A DNA stretch of 64,000 bases, from assembly GCA_904380375.1 (NCBI GenBank), contig CAJFID010000007.1, forward strand, positions 1 to 64,000. The letters run 5' to 3'. Below the pieces are notes generated by a model, which ran no database searches, had not been told where the DNA came from, and saw nothing but the letters and a program-made list of their open reading frames with translations. The stretch's first letter is position 1. The number at the start of each line of letters is the position of its first letter. The position numbers were made by a program, and so were the translations under genes. Source of the DNA: Avimonas intestinalis. GTDB taxonomy: Bacteria > Bacillota > Clostridia > Oscillospirales > Acutalibacteraceae. Below are positions 1-8,621 of the stretch, one piece after another.

Positions 1-102
1 AGGAGCGTGACACCAATCCACAGCATCCCTTACAGTGTAGCACACAGCCCTTGGAGAGGGGCTCTAATCACTACTACTTTATTATACAAGGAGCGGGAAA
101 CA

Positions 103-834
103 GTGAAGGTGCGGTATGACCTGCATATCCATTCCTGCCTTTCCCCCTGCGGCGATGGGGACATGACGCCGAATAATATCGTCCACATGGCGCAGCTCGC
201 CGGGGTGGAGCTGGCCGCACTGACCGACCACAACTCCTGCAAAAACTGCCCCGCCTTCCTCCGCGTTGCGCAGGAGACGGGGCTTGCCGCCGTGCCGGGC
301 ATGGAGCTCTGTACTGCGGAGGAATGCCATGTCGTCTGCCTGTTTTCCACCCTTGAAGGCGCGATGGCCTTTGACCGTTTGGTAGAAGGAACGCTGCCGC
401 CGGTGGAGAACCGCCCGGACATTTTCGGGGAGCAGTGGATTATGGACGAAACGGATGCGGTGTCCGGTTCGTTTCCCCTCCTGCTGGCAACGGCCTCTTC
501 TATCAGCGTGGACGAGGTGGTACCGCTTGTCCGGAAGTACGGCGGCGCCGCTTTTCCCGCGCATATAGACCGCCCTTCCTACAGCGTGACCGCTGCCCTC
601 GGCGACATCCCGCCGGTGGGGTTTGCGGCGATAGAGATCACGGCGGCAGGGGGGGTACAGGAGCTTGCCGCGCGGTATCCGGCAATCCGGGGCAAGCCGC
701 TTCTGCAGAATTCGGACGCGCATTACCTGGAGAATATCCAGGAGGCGGGCCCCTGGCTGGAGCTGCCGGAGAATACGCCGGCGGCGCTGATCGCGGCGCT
801 GCGCGGGGAATATCCGGTAGCGTGGGGGCGCTGA
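103..834 (+). CDS. PHP-domain metal-dependent phosphoesterase-like protein
   Basis: A 243-residue PHP-superfamily protein. The N-terminal DLHIHS motif, a TDHNS motif about 40 residues later, PAHIDRPS in the middle and NSDAHY near the C-terminus are the usual metal-binding histidine/aspartate motifs. Family members hydrolyse phosphoesters such as 3',5'-nucleoside bisphosphates; the substrate here is unknown. The frame is open further upstream, but I chose the GTG at 103 because AAGGAG lies about ten bases before it and the PHP motif begins only five residues in. The frame before that resembles no protein. Related PHP proteins occur in clostridial hydrogenase gene clusters, but the left neighbour lies outside the window. 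A strong shared terminator follows. Confidence 0.85.
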   Translation: MKVRYDLHIHSCLSPCGDGDMTPNNIVHMAQLAGVELAALTDHNSCKNCPAFLRVAQETGLAAVPGMELCTAEECHVVCLFSTLEGAMAFDRLVEGTLPPVENRPDIFGEQWIMDETDAVSGSFPLLLATASSISVDEVVPLVRKYGGAAFPAHIDRPSYSVTAALGDIPPVGFAAIEITAAGGVQELAARYPAIRGKPLLQNSDAHYLENIQEAGPWLELPENTPAALIAALRGEYPVAWGR

Positions 835-917
835 GCCGGGCGGGGCGGCGGACGGCTTTTCCTGTCCCGTTTGGCACTCTGGCAAGGCATATAACTTTAC
901 AGTGAAAATAGATAACG

Positions 918-965
918 AAACGAGAACCCTCCGCAGGGCTGAATTCCCGCGGAGGGTTCTCGTTT
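918..965. terminator. Bidirectional terminator between convergent genes
   Basis: A perfect stem of about 17 bp (arms 918-934 and 949-965) with A-rich and T-rich flanks. It lies between the PHP gene (+) and the DUF4363 gene (-), so it can terminate transcription from both sides. Confidence 0.85.
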
Positions 966-1022
966 ATCCGGAAGAGACGCTGCTGCGGGCATCGCCGCAT
1001 GCGTCCAAAGGGTGCGGAGGTG

Positions 1023-1409
1023 TTACAGGATATTTTCCAGCGTGAGCGTTTCCATATCCGCCAGCTTTTCAAGCTGGTTGCGGCACTTGGCAAGCTCGGA
1101 AGTCCAATGTGCCTCCTCCCCGGAGCGGAGCATCACCGGCAGGACAATTACCGACTCTTCGATTTTCGCGATGTCGGAATGCCGCATAAAGAAGGGGAAA
1201 AAGCGGGTGCGCTCGTCAAATTCCTGTACGAATTCCTCGGAGAGGGTGAGACAGTCCCCGGCGTCGTCCCGCTCGTACGCTTCCTGCATTTCGTCGATGC
1301 GGGAAAGCAAAAAGTCGATGTTTCGGTCCAGGGACAGGAGGGAAAGGGCGCACAAAACGGCGACGGACAGCAGCAGAGCGATCGCGACAATCAGGCGTTT
1401 CATGCGCAT
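1023..1409 (-). CDS. DUF4363 family protein
   Basis: A small protein of 128 residues with one N-terminal hydrophobic segment (about residues 5-27) followed by an acidic, mostly helical domain. The sequence fits the DUF4363 family, which in clostridia is commonly encoded next to a DUF421 membrane protein, as here. No biochemical function is known. Its start overlaps the end of the DUF421 gene. An ATG two codons further in (1403) would give a four-base ATGA overlap and may be the real start. The two genes are evidently translated together, and the neighbouring germination operon makes a spore-related role plausible but unproven. Confidence 0.75.
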   Translation of the reverse strand: MRMKRLIVAIALLLSVAVLCALSLLSLDRNIDFLLSRIDEMQEAYERDDAGDCLTLSEEFVQEFDERTRFFPFFMRHSDIAKIEESVIVLPVMLRSGEEAHWTSELAKCRNQLEKLADMETLTLENIL

Positions 1410-2077
1410 TCCTCCTTACGGATCAGGGTGTACTGCCGGCTCCTGTCCGCCGTCAGCAGGAAGACATCCGCCGCCGCACAGGTGTTTGCCGCCAGCACGT
1501 CCGCCAGCCAGGACTCATCAAGCCCGCAGACCGACAGCCCCCATTGGGATACCTTCCCATCGCTGACGATTACCATGGGAATCCCGTTGTCCGGAGGGCT
1601 TAGGCCGAGATCCCCGCAGGTGGCCTGCCGCGCCGGCGGTTTTAACAGGACGCTGACTTTCCCGTTGGCCTCCACAATGGCGTATTGGACCTCGGTGATG
1701 TCAAAGTTCCCCTGCTGGCGGAGGGTTTCCATCAGGTCTTCTACCGTCAGGCGCATCCCCTTCATGGCGGAGGCATCGAGCTTGCCGTCGTTGACGACGA
1801 TTTTCGCCTTGCCGCCGATGAGGCGGTGGAAGAAGGGGACCTTCATCATCAGCCCGGAGAGCAGCAGCTCGAGTGCGACGAGCATCAAAATCGGGATCAG
1901 CCCGTTGAGCAGGGGCATCCCGCTCTCCTGCATCGGTACTGCGGCGAGGTCGGAGATCAGCAGGGTGACCACCAGCTCGGCAGGCTGCAGTTCTCCCAGC
2001 TGGCGCTTTCCCATGATGCGCATCGCCGTGATAATGAATATGTAGATTATCACGGTGCGCACGGCGGTAATGGCCAT
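1400..2077 (-). CDS. DUF421 (YetF/YcaP-like) membrane protein
   Basis: A protein of 225 residues with three hydrophobic segments in the first 85 residues, including the family-typical stretch MGKRQLGELQPAELVV, followed by a soluble domain with IVVNDGKLD and LMETLRQQG motifs characteristic of DUF421. Bacillus YetF-type proteins belong here and several are linked to spores; the molecular role is unclear. A GGAAAGGA ribosome-binding site precedes the ATG. The gene is divergent from gerABC, with about 170 bp between the starts, and its 3' end overlaps the DUF4363 gene. The tail after about residue 160 is variable and I recognise no domain in it. Confidence 0.85.
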   Translation of the reverse strand: MAITAVRTVIIYIFIITAMRIMGKRQLGELQPAELVVTLLISDLAAVPMQESGMPLLNGLIPILMLVALELLLSGLMMKVPFFHRLIGGKAKIVVNDGKLDASAMKGMRLTVEDLMETLRQQGNFDITEVQYAIVEANGKVSVLLKPPARQATCGDLGLSPPDNGIPMVIVSDGKVSQWGLSVCGLDESWLADVLAANTCAAADVFLLTADRSRQYTLIRKEECA

Positions 2078-2249
2078 ATAGCGGTTCCATCCTTTCCGGC
2101 GGGAGCGTGTGCCGCTCCGTCTCTACGCCGGTAGTATTGACGGCGCAGACCGCATATATTCTGCCGTTTTCGGTTATAACTAAACCACAAGCGGAGGAAC
2201 AGCTGAGAAACGAAAAATCCGCCTGTTTACCGCCAAAGGAGGCCGATGG

Positions 2250-3788
2250 ATGTTCCACAAAACCAATTTCCGCGCCGATTCGCGGCCGAACCAGGCCCAG
2301 CCGCCCTCCGGGCCGGCCCCGGCCACCCCGATCAGCGCCAGCCTGATCGATAACCTGGTATATCTGCGCGCCCAGTTCGGCATCAGCTCCGACCTGATGA
2401 TCCGGGAAATCCACCTTTGCGGGTACCCGGCGGCGGTCATCACGATGGAGGGGATGGTGAACCGCCATATCCTGGCCGACGCCATCCTGCTGCCGATTAC
2501 CGAGATCAAGGCGGGCAAACGCACCCCGGCCGAGCTGATGGCGTATATTCGGGACGACGTGCTTGGCTCAGGCGATATGCTCCAGGTCCAGACCATGGAG
2601 GAATTGGTGAACCTGATCACCTCCGGCTTTGCGGCGATCGCCATTGACGGCGTCGGCTTTATGATCCTGGGCGGGATCCAGGGCTTTGCCGTGCGCGGGG
2701 TGAGCGAGCCGGCCAGCGAGGTGATGATCCGGGGCTCCCGCGAAGGGTTTACCGAGGTAATCCGGATCAACCTGTCGATGCTCCGCCGCAGGCTGAAAAC
2801 CCCCGACCTGATTTTTGAAATGATGAAGGCGGGCAAGACCAGCAACACTGACGTCTGCCTTTGCTATATGCGGGGCAGGGTTTCCGAAAAGCTGCTGCGC
2901 AGCGTGCGCCAGAAGATCGAAAACCTCCCGCTGGATGTCGTGCTGGATTCCGGCTACATCCAGCCCTTTCTGGAAAATAAGCACCTGTCCATCTTTACCA
3001 GCGTGAATACAACCGAGCGCCCGGACACCCTGTGCGGCAAAATCTGCGAAGGGCGGATCGGCATTTTGGTGGACGGCACCCCCTTCGCCCTGATTGTGCC
3101 CTATCTTTTCGCGGAAAACTTCCAGGCGATGGACGATTATACCATGCCGCCGTATTACGCCAGCTTCCTGCGGATTTTGAAATACATCGCGTTTTTCGTC
3201 AGCCTTCTGCTCCCGGGGCTGTATGTCGCCGTCGGCACCCACCATCCGGAGATGTTCCCGCCCGTCCTATTGCTGTCCTATCTGAACGCCGACCATACCA
3301 CCCCTTTCCCGCTGACCTTTGAAGCGCTGCTCATCCACTTCCTGTTTGAGATCATGCGGGAGGCGGGGCTGCGCTTCCCCCGCGCCGGGCATGCGGTAAG
3401 CATCGTCGGGGCGCTGGTGATCGGGCAGGCGGCGGTGGAAGCGGGGCTGGTTGGCGCGCCGATGGTCATCATCCTGGCGCTTACGGCGATCAGCTCGTTT
3501 ATCCTGCCCAGCCTGTACGCGCCGATAGCGATCCTCCGCTTTGTTTTTATCCTGCTGGGAGGCGCGCTGGGGCTGTACGGCATCCTTCTGGGGGTGACGC
3601 TCCTGCTGTGCAGCATCTGCGCGATTGATATCCTGGGTATCCCCTACACCGCCCCGGTAACCCCCCTGACCTTCAAGGCGCTGAAGGACGTAGTGATCCG
3701 GGCCGACTGGCGTCAGCTTTGGAAGGATAAATTCCGGGTCCAGAACGTCAAAGGCTCCAACCTGCGGGACGACGGCAAAGAGCCGTAG
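2250..3788 (+). CDS. gerA: Spore germination protein GerA (GerAA family)
   Basis: Subunit A of a nutrient germinant receptor, located in the inner membrane of the spore. The 512 residues follow the family layout: a large soluble N-terminal domain (about 30-280) containing the LPLDVVLDSGYIQPFLE region, then four to six membrane helices (about 295-460) and a short basic tail. The conserved run of PFALIVPYLFAENFQ, DDYTMPPYYASFLR and FLLPGLYVA-like segments identifies GerA. AAAGGAGG lies about eight bases before the ATG. It is the first gene of a gerA-gerB-gerC operon. Expression is expected in the forespore under sigma-G, but I see no convincing sigma-G promoter. The germinant cannot be predicted. 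Confidence 0.95.
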   Translation: MFHKTNFRADSRPNQAQPPSGPAPATPISASLIDNLVYLRAQFGISSDLMIREIHLCGYPAAVITMEGMVNRHILADAILLPITEIKAGKRTPAELMAYIRDDVLGSGDMLQVQTMEELVNLITSGFAAIAIDGVGFMILGGIQGFAVRGVSEPASEVMIRGSREGFTEVIRINLSMLRRRLKTPDLIFEMMKAGKTSNTDVCLCYMRGRVSEKLLRSVRQKIENLPLDVVLDSGYIQPFLENKHLSIFTSVNTTERPDTLCGKICEGRIGILVDGTPFALIVPYLFAENFQAMDDYTMPPYYASFLRILKYIAFFVSLLLPGLYVAVGTHHPEMFPPVLLLSYLNADHTTPFPLTFEALLIHFLFEIMREAGLRFPRAGHAVSIVGALVIGQAAVEAGLVGAPMVIILALTAISSFILPSLYAPIAILRFVFILLGGALGLYGILLGVTLLLCSICAIDILGIPYTAPVTPLTFKALKDVVIRADWRQLWKDKFRVQNVKGSNLRDDGKEP

Positions 3789-3856
3789 CGGCGTTTTCCG
3801 GAAGGCAAGGGGAGAGAAAATCAGCCCCGTAACATGGCAAAACGGAGGATGAAAAC

Positions 3857-4951
3857 TTGGAAAAGACCGTAAAAATCAGCGCCTGGCAGCTGATGTCGCT
3901 GCTGCTGGTCAGCCGGGTCGCGGTGGCGTTAACCTATACCGGCGGTGCGGCGGGAGTGGCGCACGGTACCGACCGCATGGCCTCCCTTCTGCTGGAGGCG
4001 GGGCTGCTGCTCCTGCTTTTCCTGCCCACTCTATGGTATATCCATGCGGCTAAGGGCATCAGCTCGCTGGAATACGCCTATGTACAGTTCGGCCGGGGCG
4101 GCGCCGTTGTGGCGGTGTTTTACGCGCTGTACTGCCTGTATATCCAAAGCCTTGACCTGATCCAGTTCGACCATTTCGCTTCAACGGCCATGTCGCCCGA
4201 CATCCCCCGCGTACTGCTGTGCATCGCGCTGGTGGCGGCGGCGTTTGTGGCCGCGTTTTACGGGCTGGAGGCCGTGGCCCGCACCGCGGCGGTGATCGCC
4301 TTTTTCATGGTCCTGGCGATTGTTTTCCTCGGCCTCAGCCTGATCCCGGACATGAAGGCGCTGAATTTCCCGCCCCTGCTCTATAACGGCGCCGCCCCGG
4401 TGATCAACGGGGCGCTGGAAAACCTGCCGCGGTTCCTTGAGTTAGGGGTGATCGCCTTGCTGGTCCCCTATGTCAAGGGGGTGAGCCGCGGCTATTCCTT
4501 CGGCATCCTGGCAGCCGCCGCGCTCGTGCTCGTCATGCAGGTTACGCTGGTCGGCGTGCTGGGGGATTACAGCGAGATGGTAACCTATCCCTACTACACG
4601 GCGGTGACCATCGTCCACTCAAGTATGCTGCAGCGGCTTGATATCCTGGTGGCCGCCCTCTGGATGGCCGGCATCTTTGTGAAAATGTCGTTTCTGGCCG
4701 TCCTGTTCCTGGGCTGCCTAAGGCAGGCGTTTGGAGATAAGCTCAAGGTGCTGTACGTTGCCGCAGGCGGGATTGCCGTCCTCACGGTCGGCCTGCTTTT
4801 TGGGGACACGCTCCTGGCGGCGGAGCACGGCTTCCTCTGGCTGGCGTCCACGATCCTGCTGCTTCTTTTTGCCGTGGCGCTGCCCGTCGTCCTCCTGGCG
4901 GCGAACGCCTGGCGTGTCAGGCGCAGGCAAAGGAAAGGAGAATCCCTATGA
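3857..4951 (+). CDS. gerB: Spore germination permease GerB (GerAB family)
   Basis: Subunit B of the germinant receptor, a ten-helix protein of the amino acid/polyamine/organocation transporter superfamily that binds the germinant. The 364 residues are almost wholly hydrophobic. Typical features are the early ISAWQLMSLLLVSRV helix and the ALNFPPLLYNGAAPVINGAL loop after helix 5. The TTG at 3857 is the start because GGAGG lies seven bases upstream and an overlapping ATG is out of frame. The 3' end overlaps gerC by four bases (ATGA), so translation is probably coupled. Confidence 0.93.
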   Translation: MEKTVKISAWQLMSLLLVSRVAVALTYTGGAAGVAHGTDRMASLLLEAGLLLLLFLPTLWYIHAAKGISSLEYAYVQFGRGGAVVAVFYALYCLYIQSLDLIQFDHFASTAMSPDIPRVLLCIALVAAAFVAAFYGLEAVARTAAVIAFFMVLAIVFLGLSLIPDMKALNFPPLLYNGAAPVINGALENLPRFLELGVIALLVPYVKGVSRGYSFGILAAAALVLVMQVTLVGVLGDYSEMVTYPYYTAVTIVHSSMLQRLDILVAALWMAGIFVKMSFLAVLFLGCLRQAFGDKLKVLYVAAGGIAVLTVGLLFGDTLLAAEHGFLWLASTILLLLFAVALPVVLLAANAWRVRRRQRKGESL

Positions 4952-6096
4952 GGACATGGTTCCTACTGGTCGCCGTCTTGCTGGGCTTTGCCATGATCCC
5001 GAGCTGCCGCGAAAAATCCCAGATCAACAACCGGGTGGTGGTGACCGCCGTCGGCATTGACGACGCGGGGCAGGAGGGGTGCGCCCTGTCGATCCAGGCC
5101 CTTGAAGCGCTCAAGATCGCCGGCAGCCTGACCAACCAGGAAGGCAACGCCACCGGTCTGTACCAGACGCAGGGGGAGTCGGTCGCTTCCGCCATGAAAT
5201 CCTTTGTGACACAGACCGGGCGGAACACCTATCTGCTGCAAAACCGTGCGATCATCCTTTCCCTTGACCAGGCGAAAAAGCAGCCGTTACAGTCTACGCT
5301 TGATTATTTCTTACGCAATACCGAAAGCCGCCCGGGGGTGTACCTGGCCATCAGCCGCGGCAGCCCGGACGAGGTGCTCGGCATCCAGACCAGCAGCTAT
5401 ACCATCCCCTCGGAATACCTGGCCACCCTCCTGCGGGAGGGGCAACGCTGGGGCTATTCGGCCGGCACCACCATGCTTGACGCGGAGCGGGCGATCAGCG
5501 GCATGTTTGACGCTTATCTCCCCATCGTCCGGGTAGAAGGGGAGGGGGAGGACGCGGCGATCCAGATGGACGGCACCGCCGTCTTCCGGCAGGGGGTGTT
5601 CGCCGGGGAGCTGGACGCCAAAGAAACCCGCGGCCTGCTCTTTATTGAGAACGCGCTGGAGCGCAGCGCCTTTACCATCCGTCAGGACGGCGGGTCCACC
5701 ACCACGCTGGAGCTGCAAAGCTCCCACACCAAGGTGTCGGTTGACCGGGCGGGGGATACCGCGGCCTTTACCATCCGGGTGACGGCCAAGGCGGAAATCG
5801 CGGAAGAGGCGGATGGGGACCGCCTGAAGGACAGCCAGCTCGCGCAGATCAACGATCGACTGGCCCAAACCATTGAAGAGGAGGTCCGCGCCGCGGTGGA
5901 AAAAACGGTGATGGAATACGGCTGCGACGTGTTCGGCTTCGGCCGGCGGGTGATGCAGAAGGAGCCCGGCCTGATCCGCGGAAGGGAAGACGAATGGCCT
6001 GAAAAGCTCAAGGAATGCGCTTACCATATTGAGGTAGAAACCTCCATCCGTAGCATCGGTACCGATACCGGCGCGGACCCGAATCCGGTGTCCTAG
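4948..6096 (+). CDS. gerC: Spore germination lipoprotein GerC (GerAC family)
   Basis: Subunit C of the germinant receptor. A short hydrophobic signal peptide ends in a lipobox-like MIPSC, so Cys20 should be diacylglycerylated by Lgt and anchor the protein to the outer face of the spore inner membrane. The remaining sequence shows the GerAC pattern: an N-terminal VVVTAVGIDD strand, SYTIPSEYLATLLRE in the middle, and a C-terminal domain ending with a conserved Cys-Asp-Val-Phe-Gly-Phe segment. Length (382 residues) is normal. It overlaps gerB by four bases and is followed by the operon terminator. Confidence 0.93.
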   Translation: MRTWFLLVAVLLGFAMIPSCREKSQINNRVVVTAVGIDDAGQEGCALSIQALEALKIAGSLTNQEGNATGLYQTQGESVASAMKSFVTQTGRNTYLLQNRAIILSLDQAKKQPLQSTLDYFLRNTESRPGVYLAISRGSPDEVLGIQTSSYTIPSEYLATLLREGQRWGYSAGTTMLDAERAISGMFDAYLPIVRVEGEGEDAAIQMDGTAVFRQGVFAGELDAKETRGLLFIENALERSAFTIRQDGGSTTTLELQSSHTKVSVDRAGDTAAFTIRVTAKAEIAEEADGDRLKDSQLAQINDRLAQTIEEEVRAAVEKTVMEYGCDVFGFGRRVMQKEPGLIRGREDEWPEKLKECAYHIEVETSIRSIGTDTGADPNPVS

Positions 6097-6146
6097 GCTC
6101 AGTCTGCACAGGCCGGAGGCTTGTTTTTTCCGCCGGGGGAGGTTAC

Positions 6147-6183
6147 AATAAAGGCGGGAGAATTCCTTCCCGCCTTTATTTTG
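6147..6183 (+). terminator. Terminator of gerABC
   Basis: A perfect 13-bp inverted repeat (arms 6147-6159 and 6168-6180) followed by further T residues, about 50 bp after the gerC stop. It ends the germination operon and also shows that the next gene must start downstream of it. Confidence 0.85.
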
Positions 6184-6222
6184 CGTTACGGAATGGCGGA
6201 TTCTTTTTTGGAAGGTGTTTGG

Positions 6223-7056
6223 ATGCCGTCCCTTTTGTATTGCTCCACCGGCGCTTTTACCGGGCGCGTCAACGGGCGCAACCCGCAGCTTGCCGCCGAA
6301 TACGCCTCTATGCTGGACTGCGACGGCTTGGAGGTCATGGTCTACGAGGACTGGTACGGCCGGCTGGATGCGGTCGCCGCCCTGTACCGGGAGCGCGGGC
6401 TCCGCTGCCCGGTCGTCCATGCGGACAAGGGGATCGGCGACCGGATGAGCGCCCCGGCTCCCGAAGCGTTTGCCGACGCCATGCGCCGCTTTGAGGAGAA
6501 TTGCCGCTTCGCCGTGCTGCTGGGGGCGGGGATTATCGTCTGCCATATCTGGGGGGTGCCGGATTCGGACGCGCATCTTGCCGGTATCGTCGACCGCACC
6601 GGCCACCTGCTGGAAACCGCCGGACGGTACGGCCTGACGCTGGCGGCGGAAAACTGCGTCTGCGTCCATGGCAGCCCCCTGCGTCATATGGAGGAGCTGG
6701 CGGCACGCTATCCCGCGATCGGCTTTACGCTGGATGTCCGCCCGGCGCAGTTCCATCGGGAGCTGCCCGCCTTTTTCCGCAGCGGCCTGTTTGAAGCGGG
6801 GCATATCCGGCATATCCACATCGGCGATTATGCCGGCGGATACAAGAAGTGGAACCGGCTGTATCCCATCCCCCATCCGGGAGAGGGGACGGTGGATTTT
6901 CCCGCTTTTTTCCGGGGGCTCCGGGAAAAGCGGTACGACGGCGCGATGACGCTCGAATCGCCTTGCATCCTCCCGGACAGGGTCGATACCGACACCATAA
7001 ACCGGGACCTGCGGTGGCTCCGGCAGCAGCGGGACACCCCGCCGGATGGAAAATAG
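6223..7056 (+). CDS. Sugar phosphate isomerase/epimerase-like TIM-barrel protein
   Basis: A 277-residue AP-endonuclease-2/xylose-isomerase-like TIM barrel. Visible family features are CHIWG on a central strand, AAENC about 30 residues later, FTLDVRPAQFH, and the C-terminal HIHIGDY followed by HPGEGTVDFPAFF, where the His, Asp and Glu would bind a metal. Relatives isomerise or epimerise sugars or act on inositol derivatives; the substrate cannot be predicted. The upstream open frame runs through the gerC terminator. I chose the ATG at 6223, preceded by GGAAGG; an ATG at 6193 is the alternative. It appears monocistronic. Confidence 0.8.
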   Translation: MPSLLYCSTGAFTGRVNGRNPQLAAEYASMLDCDGLEVMVYEDWYGRLDAVAALYRERGLRCPVVHADKGIGDRMSAPAPEAFADAMRRFEENCRFAVLLGAGIIVCHIWGVPDSDAHLAGIVDRTGHLLETAGRYGLTLAAENCVCVHGSPLRHMEELAARYPAIGFTLDVRPAQFHRELPAFFRSGLFEAGHIRHIHIGDYAGGYKKWNRLYPIPHPGEGTVDFPAFFRGLREKRYDGAMTLESPCILPDRVDTDTINRDLRWLRQQRDTPPDGK

Positions 7057-7106
7057 GGGCCATGCCCGCGGCCGCGGCGATTCCCCTAACTTCGCTTGAT
7101 ACGAAT

Positions 7107-7147
7107 AAAAAGCCTGGGAAAGAAGAACTCTTCTTTCCCAGGCTTTT
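7107..7147. terminator. Bidirectional terminator
   Basis: An 18-bp perfect stem (7108-7125 with 7130-7147) with A-run and T-run edges, between the convergent TIM-barrel gene (+) and glycosyltransferase gene (-). Confidence 0.88.
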
Positions 7148-7162
7148 CTCCTCACACGAAGC

Positions 7163-8359
7163 TTAAACCCACTGGCTACGGGAGTTGTAGGGGAGCTCGC
7201 CGGGCCAGGCTTCAAGAATTTCGGTATACCGCTGATAAGCTCGCCCTACCGCCGTCTCCCAGGAGAGGTAGATATGCCGGCCGGCGTTGGCCCCTACCTC
7301 GCGGATATGCTCCCGGCTCTGGCAGGCGTCGAGCAGGACCTGCCCGCAGGACTCGGCGTTCTCCTCCGCCAAAAAACCGGAAAAATCGTGCTTTACCCCC
7401 TCCGATGCACAGCTGTCCCGCACCAATAGGGTGGGGCAGTCGCAGGCGGCCGCTTCCTTTACCACGATGCCCGAGGTGTCGTAGGTAGAGGGGAAGAGGA
7501 ACATGTCCGCCATGCTGTAGAACACCCGCAGGTATTCGCGGTCATAGATCGCGCCGGTAAAGGTCGCCTCGTTTTCCAGGCCGATTTCCGCGGCATATTT
7601 CCGGATATCCGGCGCGTCAAACCCGTCCCCGACCAGGAAGGCGCGAAGCGGCACCCCGTGCCGCTTGAGGAAGCAGAGGGAGTCCAACACCAGCCGCACA
7701 TTTTTGTACCACATCATCCGCCCGACAAAAAGGAACACGAATTCGTCGTCCTTGACGCCGTATTTGGCGCGGAGCTCTTCCACCTTTTCGGGCGCGGCCT
7801 TGCCGTAAGCAAAATCGGTGCCGTTTTCCATCACCCGGTAGCCGCCGCGGTAGCCGATGTTGCGCAGCGCCTTGCCGCAGCCCTCGGTCACCACCCATAC
7901 CTCGTCCGCGTTGTTGATGTTTTCCAGCACGAAGCGCAGGGCGATTTTCCGAAATCCGCTGAGCTTGACCCGCTTGGCGATATCAATGTCAAATTTCGTG
8001 TGATAGGTGAGCACCACCGGCACCTTTGGCTTGCGGTTGATGTTCTGCACCAGCACCGACGAGGCGAAGGGCGCGTGGACGTGCATCAGGTCAAAATGCT
8101 TGCTCCGCAGCTTGATGAGGGTTTCAATGTCAAAGGGGTTGCCCGCCCGGTAGCCGATCCGGCGGTCCAGCGGGATCGAGCGGTAGCGGAACACTTCAAA
8201 GGGATATTGATCAACAACGTCTTTATATTTCGGCGTGACCACCGTCACGTCGCAATACTTCTCCTGCATCACGCCGGCATAGTTTTTTACGGCCTGCGCG
8301 ACACCGTCAATGGTGGGCGGGAAAGAATCGTTGAACTGGCCAACCTTCAATCTGCTCAT
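7163..8359 (-). CDS. Family 4 glycosyltransferase
   Basis: A GT-B fold glycosyltransferase of 398 residues. The N-terminal GQFNDSFPPTIDGVAQAVKN motif (residues 7-26) is typical of GT4 enzymes that glucosylate or mannosylate lipids such as diacylglycerol. The C-terminal half has FVGRMMWYKN, the nucleotide-sugar loop around FLVGDG, and SGIVVKEAAAC, the EX7E-like region that grips the donor. Expected to work at the inner face of the cytoplasmic membrane on glycolipid or polysaccharide precursors, but the acceptor is unknown. AAAGGAAGG lies about 12 bases before the ATG. It has its own promoter and is divergent from hprK. Confidence 0.85.
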   Translation of the reverse strand: MSRLKVGQFNDSFPPTIDGVAQAVKNYAGVMQEKYCDVTVVTPKYKDVVDQYPFEVFRYRSIPLDRRIGYRAGNPFDIETLIKLRSKHFDLMHVHAPFASSVLVQNINRKPKVPVVLTYHTKFDIDIAKRVKLSGFRKIALRFVLENINNADEVWVVTEGCGKALRNIGYRGGYRVMENGTDFAYGKAAPEKVEELRAKYGVKDDEFVFLFVGRMMWYKNVRLVLDSLCFLKRHGVPLRAFLVGDGFDAPDIRKYAAEIGLENEATFTGAIYDREYLRVFYSMADMFLFPSTYDTSGIVVKEAAACDCPTLLVRDSCASEGVKHDFSGFLAEENAESCGQVLLDACQSREHIREVGANAGRHIYLSWETAVGRAYQRYTEILEAWPGELPYNSRSQWV

Positions 8360-8400
8360 CGGATACCATGCCTTCCTTTTCTCTCGTTCGGAGTATTCTT

Positions 8401-8430
8401 ATTTTACACCGGAGGGGCCGGCTCTTTCAA
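8401..8430 (-). promoter_or_regulatory. Putative sigma-A promoter of the GT4 gene
   Basis: On the minus strand TTGAAA and TAAAAT are separated by 18 bp. The -10 box ends about 40 bp before the glycosyltransferase start. Confidence 0.55.
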
Positions 8431-8556
8431 GGCGCAATTATGAAGTTCTGCATAAGATTGAAGGAAAATCCGGAAAAGACCGGCGGAAAAAATCCGTACA
8501 ATCTGTAGAAATTGCCACCAGGGCTGCCAATGGGCAAACTTCCCGCAAATTAAGTA

Positions 8557-8585
8557 TTTCCACTTGCCCGAAAATACGGTATAAT
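8557..8585 (+). promoter_or_regulatory. Putative sigma-A promoter of hprK
   Basis: TTTCCA, 17 bp, then a perfect TATAAT at 8580-8585, some 37 bp before the hprK start. The -35 box matches consensus at four of six positions. Confidence 0.6.
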
Positions 8586-8621
8586 ATTTACTACATAGAG
8601 AATAAGGAAAGGGTCGTAGCT

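Noticed and set aside
2152..2182. Sigma-G-like promoter before gerA (GCATA with a TATAACTA box)
   Set aside because: Both boxes deviate from the consensus and the spacing is uncertain, so I do not annotate it.
5311..7215. Long minus-strand open frame of about 630 codons opposite gerC and the TIM-barrel gene
   Set aside because: It crosses a terminator, is antisense to two well-supported genes, and has a GC-biased Arg/Pro/Gly-rich sequence with no family pattern.
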